From contig CAKOVG010000023.1 of NCBI GenBank assembly GCA_934121875.1, positions 1-15,178 of the forward strand: a DNA stretch of 15,178 nucleotides, given 5' to 3'. This stretch comes from an uncultured Clostridia bacterium (GTDB lineage Bacteria > Bacillota > Clostridia > TANB77 > CAG-508). The notes below the pieces were generated by a model. That model was not told where the DNA came from, did no database searches, and saw nothing but the letters and a program-made list of their open reading frames with translations. Position 1 is the stretch's first letter. Every line of letters starts with the position of its first letter. The translations under genes were made by a program, and so were the position numbers. Shown here in pieces: positions 15,026 to 15,178 of the stretch.

Positions 15026-15062
15026 TTTTTCCTCCTAAAATGTGATAAATTTCTACAACCTT

Positions 15063-15091
15063 AGTATATCATTCTTATAATTCTCCGTCAA
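15063..15091 (-). promoter_or_regulatory. Sigma-A promoter of the autolysin / surface-protein operon
   Basis: On the minus strand TTGACG (15086-15091) and TATACT (15063-15068) are separated by exactly 17 bases. It lies directly after the terminator at 15105-15133 and gives a leader of about 30 bases. Confidence 0.78.
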
Positions 15092-15100
15092 GATAAAATA

Positions 15101-15133
15101 AAAAAAAGGCAACATTTGTCAAATGCTGCCTTT
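15101..15133 (-). terminator. Terminator of the gene entering from the right edge
   Basis: Arms 15105-15117 and 15121-15133 form a 13-bp stem on the minus strand (one G-U pair) with a 3-base loop. A run of seven T on the minus strand overlaps the foot of the stem. It lies 9 bases after the stop codon of the partial gene at the right edge. Confidence 0.85.
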
Positions 15134-15142
15134 AATATGTTG

Positions 15143-15178
15143 TTATCTGTTGCCTCCGCAATTACAAAATAGTAATAA
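15143..15178 (-). CDS. C-terminal end of an unidentified gene (partial)
   Basis: The minus strand from the window edge reads eleven sense codons, LLLFCNCGGNR, then TAA at 15143-15145. A strong terminator follows 9 bases later, as expected for the end of a gene. The hydrophobic-cysteine-glycine ending resembles the tails of very short membrane peptides in Firmicutes, but this is too little to assign. One other frame is also open here but runs on through the terminator stem, so it is less likely. Confidence 0.5.
   Translation of the reverse strand, partial: LLLFCNCGGNR

Overview
The window is strongly AT-rich, and every supported gene lies on the minus strand, so transcription runs from high to low coordinates. 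An AT-rich Gram-positive anaerobe of the class Clostridia is the best fit. The evidence is the AGGAGG-type ribosome binding sites, the pta-ackA acetate pathway, RNase Y, a UPF0182 and a DUF5665 protein, SH3/dockerin surface proteins, a genomically encoded tRNA CCA end and compact U-tailed terminators. An uncultured gut-type lineage is a guess. Nothing in the sequence fixes the species.

In transcription order, right to left: the last 11 codons of an unknown gene and its terminator (15178-15105). A two-gene cell-surface operon follows, behind a textbook sigma-A promoter: a secreted N-acetylglucosaminidase-type autolysin with three SH3 domains and a C-terminal dockerin, then an Ig-like/SH3/cadherin-like protein anchored by a C-terminal membrane helix. 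Next is a tRNA-Thr(CGU), with a candidate promoter inside the end of the preceding gene and its own terminator. Then comes ftsY (SRP receptor), overlapping the start region of a large UPF0182 membrane protein, followed by a small DUF5665 membrane protein whose ribosome binding site sits in a terminator-like hairpin. rny (RNase Y) has its own promoter and terminator. pta-ackA (acetyl-CoA to acetate with ATP formation) is driven by a perfect-spacing promoter. After the ackA terminator comes a tightly packed trio: a Xer-type tyrosine recombinase, a CmpB-like (PF06541) membrane protein and a membrane-anchored alpha/beta hydrolase. The hydrolase ends on a broken remnant of a CHAP-type cell-wall amidase domain, followed by a strong terminator and the first five codons of another gene.

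Most of the window is housekeeping: protein targeting, RNA decay, acetate/ATP metabolism and a tRNA. The accessory content is the cell-surface operon at the right and the recombinase/membrane/hydrolase trio with the dead CHAP fragment at the left. I see no CRISPR array, insertion sequence, prophage or clearly new defence-type system. The points most worth a second look are the CHAP remnant, the DUF5665 start buried in a hairpin, and the dockerin on an autolysin.
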